A stretch of 64,000 nucleotides of DNA from Mycolicibacterium mucogenicum DSM 44124. GTDB lineage: Bacteria; Actinomycetota; Actinomycetes; Mycobacteriales; Mycobacteriaceae. The DNA is taken from positions 2,170,001-2,234,000 of the forward strand of contig NZ_CP062008.1 of the NCBI RefSeq assembly GCF_005670685.2. Reading direction: 5' to 3'. Below are positions 20,139 to 28,995 of this stretch, piece after piece. A program made the position numbers and the translations under genes. Under the pieces are notes generated by a model that saw nothing but the letters and a program-made list of their open reading frames with translations, searched no databases and had not been told where the DNA came from. The first letter of the stretch is position 1. Each line of letters begins with the position of its first letter.

Positions 20139-23100
20139 TCACGGCCCGATACGGATCGGGCCGGGGCTCCACAGCCCGCTGCGGGTCGCGGTCCCGAGGT
20201 CCAGACGTGCTTCGGGCGCATCGACGACCGGTGTGTATCTGCGCAGTGATCCCCAGTCTCGTCCCCAGTCCCGCGACAGGTAGGTCGGCATGACGTGGGC
20301 GCGCAGCAGAAGATCGGTGATGCCGAGTGGGCCGCCGTTCTCGCCGGATTGCCAGGTGTCGGGCATTTCGATCTTGGCGGGATAGTCCGGGGAGATGCGG
20401 TAAGTGGGGACCTGGGTGACGCCGTTGGCGTGCAACATGGGCTGCTGGCACGGGAACACCAGGCCCACCGCCCAGTCGAGGAGGATCGGTTGGGTTGAGC
20501 CGAGATACTCCTGAACTGAACGCAATTCGGGGACACGCGGCGGGGTGACGGCCACCCAGTCGCCGACGTCCAGCGACTGGTCTTCGGCAATGATCCGGAC
20601 GTAACGGGCGTCGGCGGGGATTGCGGCGCGGGGGAAGCGCAGGTCGCGCCAGGCCGGTTGCGGGCCGATGTCGTACGGCGTGAGTCGGCCACGCGCGGTC
20701 GGTGCGCCGTCGGGGCCGGGTGTGCCGTATTCGAGTGCGACGGTCTGGGCGTCGGTATGCCCCGACAGGACACTGTTGCCGGTGATGGTGCCGGCCGCGG
20801 TGACCACGACCAGTGGGTGGGCGGCGTCGGCGGCGGGGAGCCGGTACCAGGCGGACGCGAGCGTGCTGAGGCGCTGCGGGCCGTAGCCGAAGCTGCCGGC
20901 GACCGGCACCCGCGCGGGGTCGAGGCCGTAGGGCAACACGACGCCGGAGCCGTTGACTCCGGGAGCGTCGAGAGCGGTGGGCGCGTCCCAGTCGTAGTCG
21001 GTCCCTGATTTGGGATGATCCTGCCAAACCGACTCTGCCAGTGTGTGTTCGGGTACACCGTTCGGATCGAAGCCGATCGGATCGGTGCCACCCAGCGGCC
21101 CCAGGGGGCCGTAGTTTCCGGGGACCGGCGTCAGGAATCCGCTGTTGGCGTCCGGTTCGACCAGGACGTCATCGGCCAGCCCGCAGCCGCCGGCGAGCTC
21201 GCGCAGGTTGGCCCAGCCATTGGAGTAGCTGGGGTATTCCTTGATGGCTCCGTACAGCATCGACCCGACACAGACCAGCACCATGAACCCGGCCGCGATC
21301 GGCACGGGCGCGACGGTCAGTAGCCGGGTGAGGCGGGATTCGCGGTCGGCGGGCGCGGCCAGATGCAGCCGGCCCGCGTAGCCGGCGGTCAGCACAGACA
21401 GTGCGAACAGGACGGCGCTCACGGTGACCGGCCCCAGATGGGGGCTGCTGTCGTTGAACGGCACGCCGTAGCTGGAGACGTACCAGAAGCCGTTGGTGGA
21501 GGCGAAACACAATGCCAGGACGAACAATACGGCCGACAGGAACGCCATCCGGTTGCGCGGCGAACGAAGTACCGCCGGACCGAGCAGCACGGTGGCCACC
21601 GCCGCCATCGCGGCGCCCACGGCGGCAAACAGCCCGAAGTGGTGGATCCATTTCGTCGGGGCGAAGGTGAGCAGGAACAAGGTGGCGAAGATGACGCCGA
21701 TCAGTCGCCAGACGGGGCCGGTGGCGACGCCCGGAATTCGTTTGCGGCGCAACAACATCAGCATCGAGGGGAAGACGCAGGCGATGGTCATCAAGATTCC
21801 GAAGCGGCGCGACAGGGCGGCGTCGGTGGTCGGCAGAATCAGATAGAAGTAGCGCAGGTTCTCGGTGTACCAGGGTTGAGCGGGTCCGATGGCGGTGCGC
21901 ACCGCGGTCGCCTCGCGTACCGCCGCGAGGGTCTGGTCGGCGAACACGATGGTCAGCACGACGAATCCGGCTGCGGCAAGCGGTAACAGCGCGGGCCAGA
22001 TCCCGATCGTCCGGGCTCGGATCACGATTATCCGGACGATCGGTCGGCCGGCGGCCAACAGAACGGCGACGGCGATGATCCCGGTGGGCTGGATGCCCAG
22101 CGTGAAAGCCGCCACGATGATCGCCAGCCCCACCGGTGTGAGTCGGCGCGTCGCGATGGCTCGTTCGACCAGGACGTACGTGATGAGGGCGCCGGTAGCG
22201 ATCTGCCCTTCGGGACGCAATCCATTGTTGAACGGCATCCACGCCGCGATGAACACCAGGGCGGCCGCCCACACCGCGGGCTTGCTTCTGGCGACGGCGG
22301 GGCCGAGTCGGGGGAGCACTTCTCTGGACAGCAGCAGCCAGCACACCAGTGCACAGATGAGGTCCGGCAGGCGCAGCCACAGACTGGCGTGGCTGACGCG
22401 GGTCATCGCGGCGATCAGGTCGTAGTACCAGCCGAACGGATCCTCGGGGCTGCCGAACCAGCGGAAGTAGTTGGCCATGTACCCGGCGTGACTTGCCGTG
22501 TTGGACATGCCGAACTGGTAGCCGTCGTCTGAGGAACCCGCTCCGGCGACGTACCAGAACACCGACACCGCGATCACCGTGGCATCCACTGCGGTGAACG
22601 CCCGCCAGCGCACGGGAATGAGCCGCCGGGCGCGACGGCCGTCGAGGCGATCCAGGCGCCACAACGCCAGTAGCGCAACGATTGTGCTCGCGATACCGGC
22701 GAGCATCGCTGCCGCTTTCAACGCCGAGGGAGAGCTGGTGAATCGGGTGTCGACGGTGGCCGAGAAGGTGAGCCCGTCCGGGGCCGGACCGGTCAGATCG
22801 GTGAACAGGCCGACGATCTGGGGGCGCAGGTTCGGGTCGGTGAAACCGCCGCCCAGCGCCGCACCGTTTTCGGGATCGCTGAGGCCGATGATCGAGGCGA
22901 ACGTGCCTGCCGTCGACGACGACAGCTGCAACCGCCGGCATTGCGGGTCGCTGAAGCGGCTGCGCGGCACGCTGAGGATGACGATGTTGCGTGCGACCAC
23001 GTCGACGCGCTGCTCGGTGGCGGTGACGAAGAGCCCGTTGAGCATCGCCTGCTTACCTGCCGCAGGCGCCGTCCCCAGGATCAGGCCGCCGGCGGCCGGC

Positions 23101-23384
23101 ACTTCGCGAATCAGCGTGCACGGCACCGATGCCGTCAGCGATACCGGCGTCAACGAGAGCAGGGGTGCGGTGACGTTGCCCAGCTGCCCGCCTTGCGGCC
23201 AGTTCAGCGTCGCGGTCGTCTGCACCACCGGTAGCACCGGAATCATGACGCTGGCAACGAATCCCACCAGGCCGGCCACGATCGCCACCCACCGGGTTCG
23301 GCGCAGCGGGCGGTCGGCACCGGCCAGTGGGGTCTCGGGCTCGTCGTTGGTCACCGAGTCGGCGTCATCGCGCACCAGGCTCAC
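20139..23384 (-). CDS. Emb-family arabinosyltransferase, orphan paralogue
   Basis: 1081 residues, the normal Emb length. A first helix at about 30-52 is followed by a periplasmic jelly-roll-like region, about a dozen further membrane helices and a C-terminal carbohydrate-binding module ending TATRSGLWSPGPIRIGP. The GT-C catalytic pair Asp286-Asp287 (SSDDGY) precedes the ethambutol-contact loop, which reads GYQFGM. Conserved FRWFGSPEDPFGWYYD and PFNNGLRPEGQ are present. Emb proteins polymerise cell-wall arabinan from decaprenyl-phosphoryl-arabinose. The usual embCAB cluster is absent here, so this is probably an extra copy closest to EmbB/EmbC. GTG start; divergent TetR gene 70 bp away. Confidence 0.88.
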   Translation of the reverse strand: MSLVRDDADSVTNDEPETPLAGADRPLRRTRWVAIVAGLVGFVASVMIPVLPVVQTTATLNWPQGGQLGNVTAPLLSLTPVSLTASVPCTLIREVPAAGGLILGTAPAAGKQAMLNGLFVTATEQRVDVVARNIVILSVPRSRFSDPQCRRLQLSSSTAGTFASIIGLSDPENGAALGGGFTDPNLRPQIVGLFTDLTGPAPDGLTFSATVDTRFTSSPSALKAAAMLAGIASTIVALLALWRLDRLDGRRARRLIPVRWRAFTAVDATVIAVSVFWYVAGAGSSDDGYQFGMSNTASHAGYMANYFRWFGSPEDPFGWYYDLIAAMTRVSHASLWLRLPDLICALVCWLLLSREVLPRLGPAVARSKPAVWAAALVFIAAWMPFNNGLRPEGQIATGALITYVLVERAIATRRLTPVGLAIIVAAFTLGIQPTGIIAVAVLLAAGRPIVRIIVIRARTIGIWPALLPLAAAGFVVLTIVFADQTLAAVREATAVRTAIGPAQPWYTENLRYFYLILPTTDAALSRRFGILMTIACVFPSMLMLLRRKRIPGVATGPVWRLIGVIFATLFLLTFAPTKWIHHFGLFAAVGAAMAAVATVLLGPAVLRSPRNRMAFLSAVLFVLALCFASTNGFWYVSSYGVPFNDSSPHLGPVTVSAVLFALSVLTAGYAGRLHLAAPADRESRLTRLLTVAPVPIAAGFMVLVCVGSMLYGAIKEYPSYSNGWANLRELAGGCGLADDVLVEPDANSGFLTPVPGNYGPLGPLGGTDPIGFDPNGVPEHTLAESVWQDHPKSGTDYDWDAPTALDAPGVNGSGVVLPYGLDPARVPVAGSFGYGPQRLSTLASAWYRLPAADAAHPLVVVTAAGTITGNSVLSGHTDAQTVALEYGTPGPDGAPTARGRLTPYDIGPQPAWRDLRFPRAAIPADARYVRIIAEDQSLDVGDWVAVTPPRVPELRSVQEYLGSTQPILLDWAVGLVFPCQQPMLHANGVTQVPTYRISPDYPAKIEMPDTWQSGENGGPLGITDLLLRAHVMPTYLSRDWGRDWGSLRRYTPVVDAPEARLDLGTATRSGLWSPGPIRIGP

Positions 23385-23438
23385 CGAGCGCCCCCCGCCC
23401 TCGTGTTCACACCCACCACACCATCAGTATCCGAAGCA

Positions 23439-23453
23439 ACTGTTACAGTCAAG
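23439..23453. promoter_or_regulatory. Palindromic operator in TetR/Emb intergenic region
   Basis: ACTGTTACAGT (23439-23449) is a perfect inverted repeat around one base. It contains the TACAGT hexamer (23444-23449) that lies 5 nt before the TetR GTG at 23455. On the minus strand TTGACT (23452-23447), overlapping it, could be the -35 of the Emb gene. A site so placed could serve autoregulation and control of both genes. Confidence 0.45.
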
Positions 23454-23454
23454 C

Positions 23455-24060
23455 GTGCCGAGGCCATTCGACCACGCGAAACGCGAAGAGCTATTGGTCA
23501 CTGCCGGCGCCATTTTGGCGCGCACCGGGGTGGTCGACACCTCGTTGCGCGAGCTCGCATCTCAGCTCGGGACCAGTGCCCGGATGCTCGTGTACTACTT
23601 CGGTACCAAAGAGAACCTCATGCTCGAAGTCTTGAACCGGCAACAGCGTGCGGCGATACCGGCCACCGAGGAGCTGGACCTGCCGGATTCCGTTGCCGCA
23701 CATCGGCAATGGTGCTTCGACGACTGGTATGAGTGCACCCGCGGAGACCGCCGCGACAGTCTGCGCATCGTGCTGCAGATCTTCGGCGCCGCATGTGGGG
23801 TCGACAGTCCCTACCGCGAATACACCTGGGACACCCTGTCGCTGCTGACGCGCAATTCGAAGGCGCGCCTGCTCGCCCTGGGGATGCCCGACCACGTCGC
23901 CGAAACTCGCTCGCGGATCGCGCTGGCCACCTTCCAGGGCTTGATCATCGAGTACTTCACCGCACCCGACCCGGCCTTTGTCGACGAGACGTTCACCAGA
24001 TTCGTCGACGAGTTCCTGCTCGCGCCGTTCGCTGCCACTGAGTCGGACGACCGGGCGTAA
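23455..24060 (+). CDS. TetR-family transcriptional regulator
   Basis: 201 residues. The N-terminal helix-turn-helix spans about residues 12-52 (AGAILARTGVVDTSLRELASQLGTSARMLVYYFGTKENLMLEVL), with the signature YYFGTKENL at the end of the recognition helix. The C-terminal ligand domain is unassigned. The GTG at 23455 is chosen because the DNA-binding domain begins there; the open frame extends far upstream, antisense to the Emb gene, without meaning. Divergent from the arabinosyltransferase gene with a palindrome in the shared promoter, so probably a repressor of it and of itself. Confidence 0.85.
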   Translation: MPRPFDHAKREELLVTAGAILARTGVVDTSLRELASQLGTSARMLVYYFGTKENLMLEVLNRQQRAAIPATEELDLPDSVAAHRQWCFDDWYECTRGDRRDSLRIVLQIFGAACGVDSPYREYTWDTLSLLTRNSKARLLALGMPDHVAETRSRIALATFQGLIIEYFTAPDPAFVDETFTRFVDEFLLAPFAATESDDRA

Positions 24061-24101
24061 CCATCTGGGGGACAGGACAATACGCGCAGTCTGGTCGAGC
24101 T

Positions 24102-24956
24102 CTAGCCGGGTGACCGACGCGTTGCCGCCAGGCTGCCGAGCAACTTCAGCCGGTCAGCGGTCGGTGAATTCGGCTCCGCCGTCATGACATAGATCATCAG
24201 CCCCGGATCGGCGGCGAGCTCGAGCCGGTCGAAAGTCAGGTCGAGTTGGCCGACGGCAGGATGCTTGAGTGCCTTCGGGCCGGACTCGTGTGCCCGGATG
24301 ATGTGGGCACCCCAGCGGACCCGGAATTCGTCACTGCGCGTGCTCAATTCACCGACCAGTTGGGTGAGCCGGTCGTCGTACGGATCACGGGCCGCGGCGC
24401 CGCGCAGGATCGCGACGACGTTGTCCGCCTGCTGGTTCCAGTCGACGAAGAACTCTCGGGCCCGGTGGTCGAGGAACAGGAATCGTGCGATGTTGGTCCG
24501 TCCGTCGGCTCCGTCGATGGCATCGCGGTACAGCTCGGCGCCGACGGCGTTGGCGGCCAGGATGTCGAGCCGGTCATTGCTGACCCAGGCCGGCACACCG
24601 ACCATCGCGTCCAGGATCAGCTGGACAGTCGGCCGAATCCTGCTGCCGGTCTTGCGTGGGGTCCGCCGCGGCCCGTGGCTGACTTTGATCAGGTTGAACA
24701 GGTGCGCGCGCTCGGTCTCGTCGAGTTGCAGGACGGTGGCCACCGAGTTGAGTACCGAGTCGGAGGCGCCGGTGAGATTGCCGCGTTCGAGCCGGGTGTA
24801 GTAGTCGACGCTGACGCCGGCGAGTAGCGCGACCTCTTCCCGGCGGAGGCCGGGGACTCGTCGTTTGGCGCCGTAGTCGGGCAGGCCGGCCTGCTGGGGA
24901 GTGATGCGGGCGCGCCGGGACGTGAGGAATTCCCGGATATCTTTGCGCTGGTCCAC
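24102..24956 (-). CDS. XRE-type regulator with MmyB-like ligand domain
   Basis: 284 residues. N-terminal helix-turn-helix (REFLTSRRARITPQQAGLPDYGAKRRVPGLRREEVALLAGVSVDYYTRLERGN), then a PAS-like MmyB ligand-binding domain (VQLILDAMVGVPAWVSNDRLDILAANAVGAELYRD...). This family typically binds fatty-acid-like or aromatic ligands and often represses a divergent enzyme gene. GTG 24956 is preceded by TACTGT (24969-24964) 7 nt upstream, fixing the start; the upstream extension of the frame overlaps the divergent promoter. The likely target is the hydrolase at 25090. Confidence 0.87.
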   Translation of the reverse strand: MDQRKDIREFLTSRRARITPQQAGLPDYGAKRRVPGLRREEVALLAGVSVDYYTRLERGNLTGASDSVLNSVATVLQLDETERAHLFNLIKVSHGPRRTPRKTGSRIRPTVQLILDAMVGVPAWVSNDRLDILAANAVGAELYRDAIDGADGRTNIARFLFLDHRAREFFVDWNQQADNVVAILRGAAARDPYDDRLTQLVGELSTRSDEFRVRWGAHIIRAHESGPKALKHPAVGQLDLTFDRLELAADPGLMIYVMTAEPNSPTADRLKLLGSLAATRRSPG

Positions 24957-25089
24957 GTTTTCGACAGTAGTGGGCTCGGCAGCCGGGAGAGGGGGTTTGC
25001 TGGACCCTGGACAACTCGGCCCTGCCTGACCGGACCGCGCCCGGCCTACCGTCGTTTCTGACACCACCTCTCGACGGAAGGAACCGCTC

Positions 25090-26007
25090 ATGTCCAGTGA
25101 CACCGCAGCCCAGGAAGCGTTCGACGCCTTTGTCGCCATGTGGACCACCGGGACCACCGGCGGACGGCGCGCGCCGGTGCTCCGGCGCCCCGATGAGGTG
25201 GGGCTGGCCTATGAAGACGTGTTCTTCCCGTCGATGGACGGCGTCCCGCTGGAGGGCTGGTTCATTCCGGCCGACTCCGACCGGCTCGTCATCCATAACC
25301 ACTTTCTTCCCGGAAACCGATATGGCTATCCCGGGCACCTGCCGGAGTTCGGCGGCCTCGGCGGCTTCGAGGTGAATTTTCTGCCCGAGTACAAGGCCCT
25401 GCATGACGCGGGCTACAACGTTCTCGCGTACGACATGCGTAACCACGGCCGGAGCGGCCAAGGCAATGGCGGTATCGTCGGCATCGGCCTGACCGAATAC
25501 CGAGATGTCATCGGGTCCCTGCGGTACGCCGCCGCTCGGCCGGACACGAAAACGATGAAGAAGGCCCTACTGTCGGTCTGTCTGGGGGCCGACTCGACGG
25601 CGGTGGCCTGGTCCCGGCATCCCGACGAGTTCGCGGAAATCCAGGCCATGGTGATGCTGCAGCCGGTGTCGGGTCGCTACATCGTCGAGGAGTTCGTCAA
25701 GGCCGTCGGGATGGCCGACGGCTACGCGAAGTTCGATCAGGCCGTGCACGAACGCACTGGCTTCCACCTCGCCGAGCAGTCGCCGCTCGAACACGTCAAG
25801 GCCGTGACCGTGCCGACGCTCGTCGCACAGGTGCACGACGACACCATGACGCGTCCGCAGGATGTGCAGGGCATCTACGACGCGATCCCGGTCGCCGACA
25901 AGAGCCTGCACTGGATCGAAGGAACCAACAGGCGATTCGACGGCTACAACTACTTCGGTGTCCACCCCGAGGTGGCCATCGAATGGTTCGACAAGCACAT
26001 CGCCTGA
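25090..26007 (+). CDS. Alpha/beta-hydrolase with Cys nucleophile elbow
   Basis: 305 residues, alpha/beta hydrolase fold. The elbow reads S-V-C-L-G-A with Cys164 where serine hydrolases have Ser; this resembles dienelactone hydrolase (GYCLGG). An oxyanion-side motif (AYDMRNHGRSGQGNGG) and an acid in VHDDTMTRP can be seen. No signal peptide. Substrate unknown. The start follows AAGGAACCGCTC. The divergent MmyB-type regulator 133 bp upstream is the probable controller. Alternative reading: an inactive or acyl-carrier hydrolase relative. Confidence 0.8.
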   Translation: MSSDTAAQEAFDAFVAMWTTGTTGGRRAPVLRRPDEVGLAYEDVFFPSMDGVPLEGWFIPADSDRLVIHNHFLPGNRYGYPGHLPEFGGLGGFEVNFLPEYKALHDAGYNVLAYDMRNHGRSGQGNGGIVGIGLTEYRDVIGSLRYAAARPDTKTMKKALLSVCLGADSTAVAWSRHPDEFAEIQAMVMLQPVSGRYIVEEFVKAVGMADGYAKFDQAVHERTGFHLAEQSPLEHVKAVTVPTLVAQVHDDTMTRPQDVQGIYDAIPVADKSLHWIEGTNRRFDGYNYFGVHPEVAIEWFDKHIA

Positions 26008-26124
26008 CGTCGTCGTTGCTGACACCACGGGATCTGTTGGGGCCCAACGCAGTGCAGACCAGTGGGGTGCCGGGACGGCACCCCGCGTTGGCGTGGCGCG
26101 CCGATACATGGTTGGCTGGGATGC

Positions 26125-27006
26125 GTGGGGGTATCGCTGAGCCGACGGGATTTCATCGTCGGGTTGGCCGCCACGGGCGTGCTGGCCGGGTGCCAGCCCA
26201 CCAAGGCGGACGAGCCGACCAGCTTCGAAGAACTGGAAGATCGCTATCAGGCGATAATCGGCGTCTACGCAGTTGATTTGGAGTCTTCGGCGACGGTCGA
26301 GCACCGTCCCGACGAGCGGTTCGCGATCTGCTCGACATTCAAAGCGTATGCGGCGGCACGCATCCTGCAGATAGCCAAGGCGGGTCAGGCGAATCTCGAT
26401 GCCATGGTGCCGATCACCACCGCGGACATCGTTGTCAACTCGCCGGTGCTGGGCCCCGCGGTCGGGGCGCGGATGCCACTACGGGACATTTGTGCGGCGG
26501 CCCTGACCCAGAGCGACAACGCCGCAGGCAACATCATGTTGCGGACCATCGGCGGGCCGTCCGCCCTGACGGATTTCGCCCGCTCGATCGGCGATTCGCA
26601 GACGCGGCTGGATCGCTGGGAACCGGACCTCAACGAGGCGGCGCCCGGCGACCTCCGCGACACCACCACGCCACGGGCCCTGTGCGGCGGGTACCGCGCG
26701 ATTCTCGTCGGTGATGCATTGCCGGGTGCGGCGCAGTTTCAGCTGCAACGGTGGATGGGCGAGACGGCGACGTCCACCAGGCGTTTTCGCGCGGGTCTGC
26801 CCGAGGGATGGACCAGCGCGGACAAGACCGGCAGCGGCGACTACGGGTCGACCAACGACGCCGGCATGCTCATCGGACCCAAACGCGAGCGGGTCATGCT
26901 CACGGTGTTGATCCGCACCCGCACCGTGCGGCGGGACGCCGGGCCGTTCAACGAGGCGGTCGCGGAGTGCGTGCGATCAGTGCTGGCGCGCCTCGGCCAC
27001 AGTTAG
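26125..27006 (+). CDS. Class A beta-lactamase, Tat-exported lipoprotein
   Basis: 293 residues. The signal SRRDFIVGLAATGVLAGC combines a twin-arginine motif with a lipobox (Cys23), so a membrane-anchored enzyme is expected outside the cytoplasm. All class A motifs are present: S70-T-F-K73, S130-D-N132, E166-P-D-L-N170 and K234-T-G. With GTG 26125 as start, residue numbers coincide with the Ambler scheme. Unlike M. tuberculosis BlaC it keeps SDN rather than SDG. It hydrolyses beta-lactams by an acyl-serine mechanism. Nine nt before the next lipoprotein gene, so co-transcribed. Confidence 0.92.
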   Translation: MGVSLSRRDFIVGLAATGVLAGCQPTKADEPTSFEELEDRYQAIIGVYAVDLESSATVEHRPDERFAICSTFKAYAAARILQIAKAGQANLDAMVPITTADIVVNSPVLGPAVGARMPLRDICAAALTQSDNAAGNIMLRTIGGPSALTDFARSIGDSQTRLDRWEPDLNEAAPGDLRDTTTPRALCGGYRAILVGDALPGAAQFQLQRWMGETATSTRRFRAGLPEGWTSADKTGSGDYGSTNDAGMLIGPKRERVMLTVLIRTRTVRRDAGPFNEAVAECVRSVLARLGHS

Positions 27007-27015
27007 TGTTGGATC

Positions 27016-28290
27016 GTGGGGATCCGGAACCTGGCGTTGGCCGTGGTCACGTGCGTGTGCGTGATCGCCGGCTGCTCGACGACCACGACCGGCACCGCGC
27101 GGTTCGGCGGCTCCCTGAGCGACCCCGAACCCGACGTCAGCCAACTGCGGACCGGTAACTACCAGATCAAGCCGAGCACCCCGTTCTTCAGCGCCGGCCC
27201 CAACCCGCTCACGCAGTCGATCGTCGAATCCACCCGCATGGCCGAATACGTCGTCGGGCCTTGGGAAATCGATGCGTCGGTGACGAAACCGGGGGCGATC
27301 GGGACCGGCACCATGACGTCGGAGTTCGGCGTCGACAACATCCTCGGGGTGTCCAAAGACAATGTCATGCAGGGCATTGCCAGGGCGCACAACCTGGTTG
27401 CCGGTTTCGGGTCGTACCGGTCATCCGGGTCCAAAGACTCTGATCTGGAAATCCAGAATGCGGTGCTGATGTTCCCCGATGATGCCCAGGCGGCCGCGGC
27501 CGCGGGTGAGTTCACCGCGCAGTTCGGCCCGATCGTGGCCACTCCGTTCCCGACGTATCCGGTCCAGATCTCGGTCGGTGTCGGGACGGTGCCGGCGCTT
27601 GGCGCGGACTACGGCACGGGCGCCAGTGGCGTCGCGGCGTACACCGCGCAGGGGCGGTTTGTGCTGTACCAATTCGTCAGTGCCAAAGCCACCAAGTCGA
27701 CCAATGCGCCGCTGCGGGCCAAGCTGCTGGCTTCCGACCTGCTCGGCAGGCAGCAATCGCTGATCAAGAGCTTCGTGCCGACCGAACCGGCGAAACTCGC
27801 TGACCTGCCCAAAGATCCGAGCGACGACCAGTTGTTGTCGAAGACGATCACCACCCCCGATCGGCAGCAGGGGGTGCTGATCGGTACGTGGCGACCGCGG
27901 GCATGGCTGCATTTCGAATCCGACCCGGTGAGCATGACCACCCAGTTCGAACGTGCCGGCGTTCAGTGGGTGACGCAGCGGTGGGGCCGGGTCTACCAGG
28001 CGCCCAATGCGGATTCAGCCGCACAGCTGCTGGACGCCACCAGCGCTTTGACCATGACGAATCCGGACGTGCAGATGGCGGGGCCGGTGCCGGGGTTCCC
28101 CGGTGCGCGGTGTTTCGAGCACCTTCGCGACTTCGCGCGCCCGGATGCCACCGTGACATGGCGCATCCTGGGGTGGCATTACAGCTGCCTCGCGCGTACC
28201 GACAGATTTGTGTTCCAGGTCTTCGCCGACGACGAAACTGCTGTGGACCAACAGATTTCGGCGCAGTACCGGGTGCTGTCCGGGAAGTAG
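27016..28290 (+). CDS. Mycobacterial lipoprotein (DUF7373-like)
   Basis: 424 residues. Signal peptide with lipobox VIAGC (Cys20), then DVSQLRTGNYQIKP, a phrase I recall from a large mycobacterial lipoprotein family (DUF7373). The body is two-lobed, without catalytic motifs I recognise; three Cys near the C-terminus may form disulfides. GTG 27016 start. It follows the beta-lactamase by 9 nt without terminator. The operon pairing of two envelope lipoproteins suggests a cell-envelope role, but none is shown. Confidence 0.8.
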   Translation: MGIRNLALAVVTCVCVIAGCSTTTTGTARFGGSLSDPEPDVSQLRTGNYQIKPSTPFFSAGPNPLTQSIVESTRMAEYVVGPWEIDASVTKPGAIGTGTMTSEFGVDNILGVSKDNVMQGIARAHNLVAGFGSYRSSGSKDSDLEIQNAVLMFPDDAQAAAAAGEFTAQFGPIVATPFPTYPVQISVGVGTVPALGADYGTGASGVAAYTAQGRFVLYQFVSAKATKSTNAPLRAKLLASDLLGRQQSLIKSFVPTEPAKLADLPKDPSDDQLLSKTITTPDRQQGVLIGTWRPRAWLHFESDPVSMTTQFERAGVQWVTQRWGRVYQAPNADSAAQLLDATSALTMTNPDVQMAGPVPGFPGARCFEHLRDFARPDATVTWRILGWHYSCLARTDRFVFQVFADDETAVDQQISAQYRVLSGK

Positions 28291-28368
28291 CCGGCCGCTC
28301 CGATGAGTTTCGCCGAGTCCGATGGTCTACCTCACTGACAGACACCACCGACTCGTCAGGAGCCAGAA

Positions 28369-28995
28369 ATGGGCCAGATTCACCTCGCGCTGTTCGCCAC
28401 GCTCGACCTCGTCGGGCAGGCGCCCGGCGGTCCCGGAGAAGACGCCGACGGCGGTTTTCCGTTCGAAGGGTGGCAGGCACCGCTGATCGACGATGTGTCG
28501 GGGGAGCAGGTAGGCGCCGCGTACGAGGGCACCGATGCGCTGCTGCTGGGCCGGCGGACATACGACATCTTCGCGGGTTACTGGCCGCACCAGGATGACG
28601 AATTCGCCGACATGTTCAATCGCATTCCCAAGTACGTCGCCTCGCGCGGCACGCCGGACCTGTCGTGGTCGGGTTCGTCGCAGATCGGCGCGGATTTGGT
28701 GACCGAAGTGCGCGAAATCCGCGAACGCCACGAGCACGTGAAGGTGGTCGGGAGTTTGAACTTCGTACAGACCCTGTTGCGCGAAAAACTGTTTGATCGC
28801 ATCGACCTGTGGGTGCATCCTATTGTGCTGGGGGTCGGCAAGAAAGTGTTCGACGGCGGCGCGGTGCCGTCCAATCTGACGCTGCTCAAGGCCCCGGTAT
28901 CCAGCCCGGCCGGCATCGTGTACCTGCAGTACGGGCTGGCCGAGGGCGTGCCGGCGACGGGGGATATGAGTGCACCGGATCGGGGGGACGTTTGA
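28369..28995 (+). CDS. Dihydrofolate-reductase-like / RibD C-terminal domain protein
   Basis: 208 residues. The fold pattern QIHLALFATLDLVGQAPG, YEGTDALLLGRRTYDIFAGYWP, VVGSLNFVQTLL and IDLWVHPIVLGVGKKVF is that of RibD_C reductases related to DHFR. These bind NADPH; natural substrates are usually unknown. Start at ATG 28369 after CAGGAGCC. The stop overlaps the TTG start of the next gene (TTGA), so it heads a three-gene run of reductase plus two small membrane proteins. Confidence 0.82.
   Translation: MGQIHLALFATLDLVGQAPGGPGEDADGGFPFEGWQAPLIDDVSGEQVGAAYEGTDALLLGRRTYDIFAGYWPHQDDEFADMFNRIPKYVASRGTPDLSWSGSSQIGADLVTEVREIRERHEHVKVVGSLNFVQTLLREKLFDRIDLWVHPIVLGVGKKVFDGGAVPSNLTLLKAPVSSPAGIVYLQYGLAEGVPATGDMSAPDRGDV

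Noticed and set aside
22579..23454. Long N-terminal extension of the TetR gene
   Set aside because: The frame is open upstream, but it is antisense to the Emb gene and the helix-turn-helix begins at 23455 behind a -10 hexamer.
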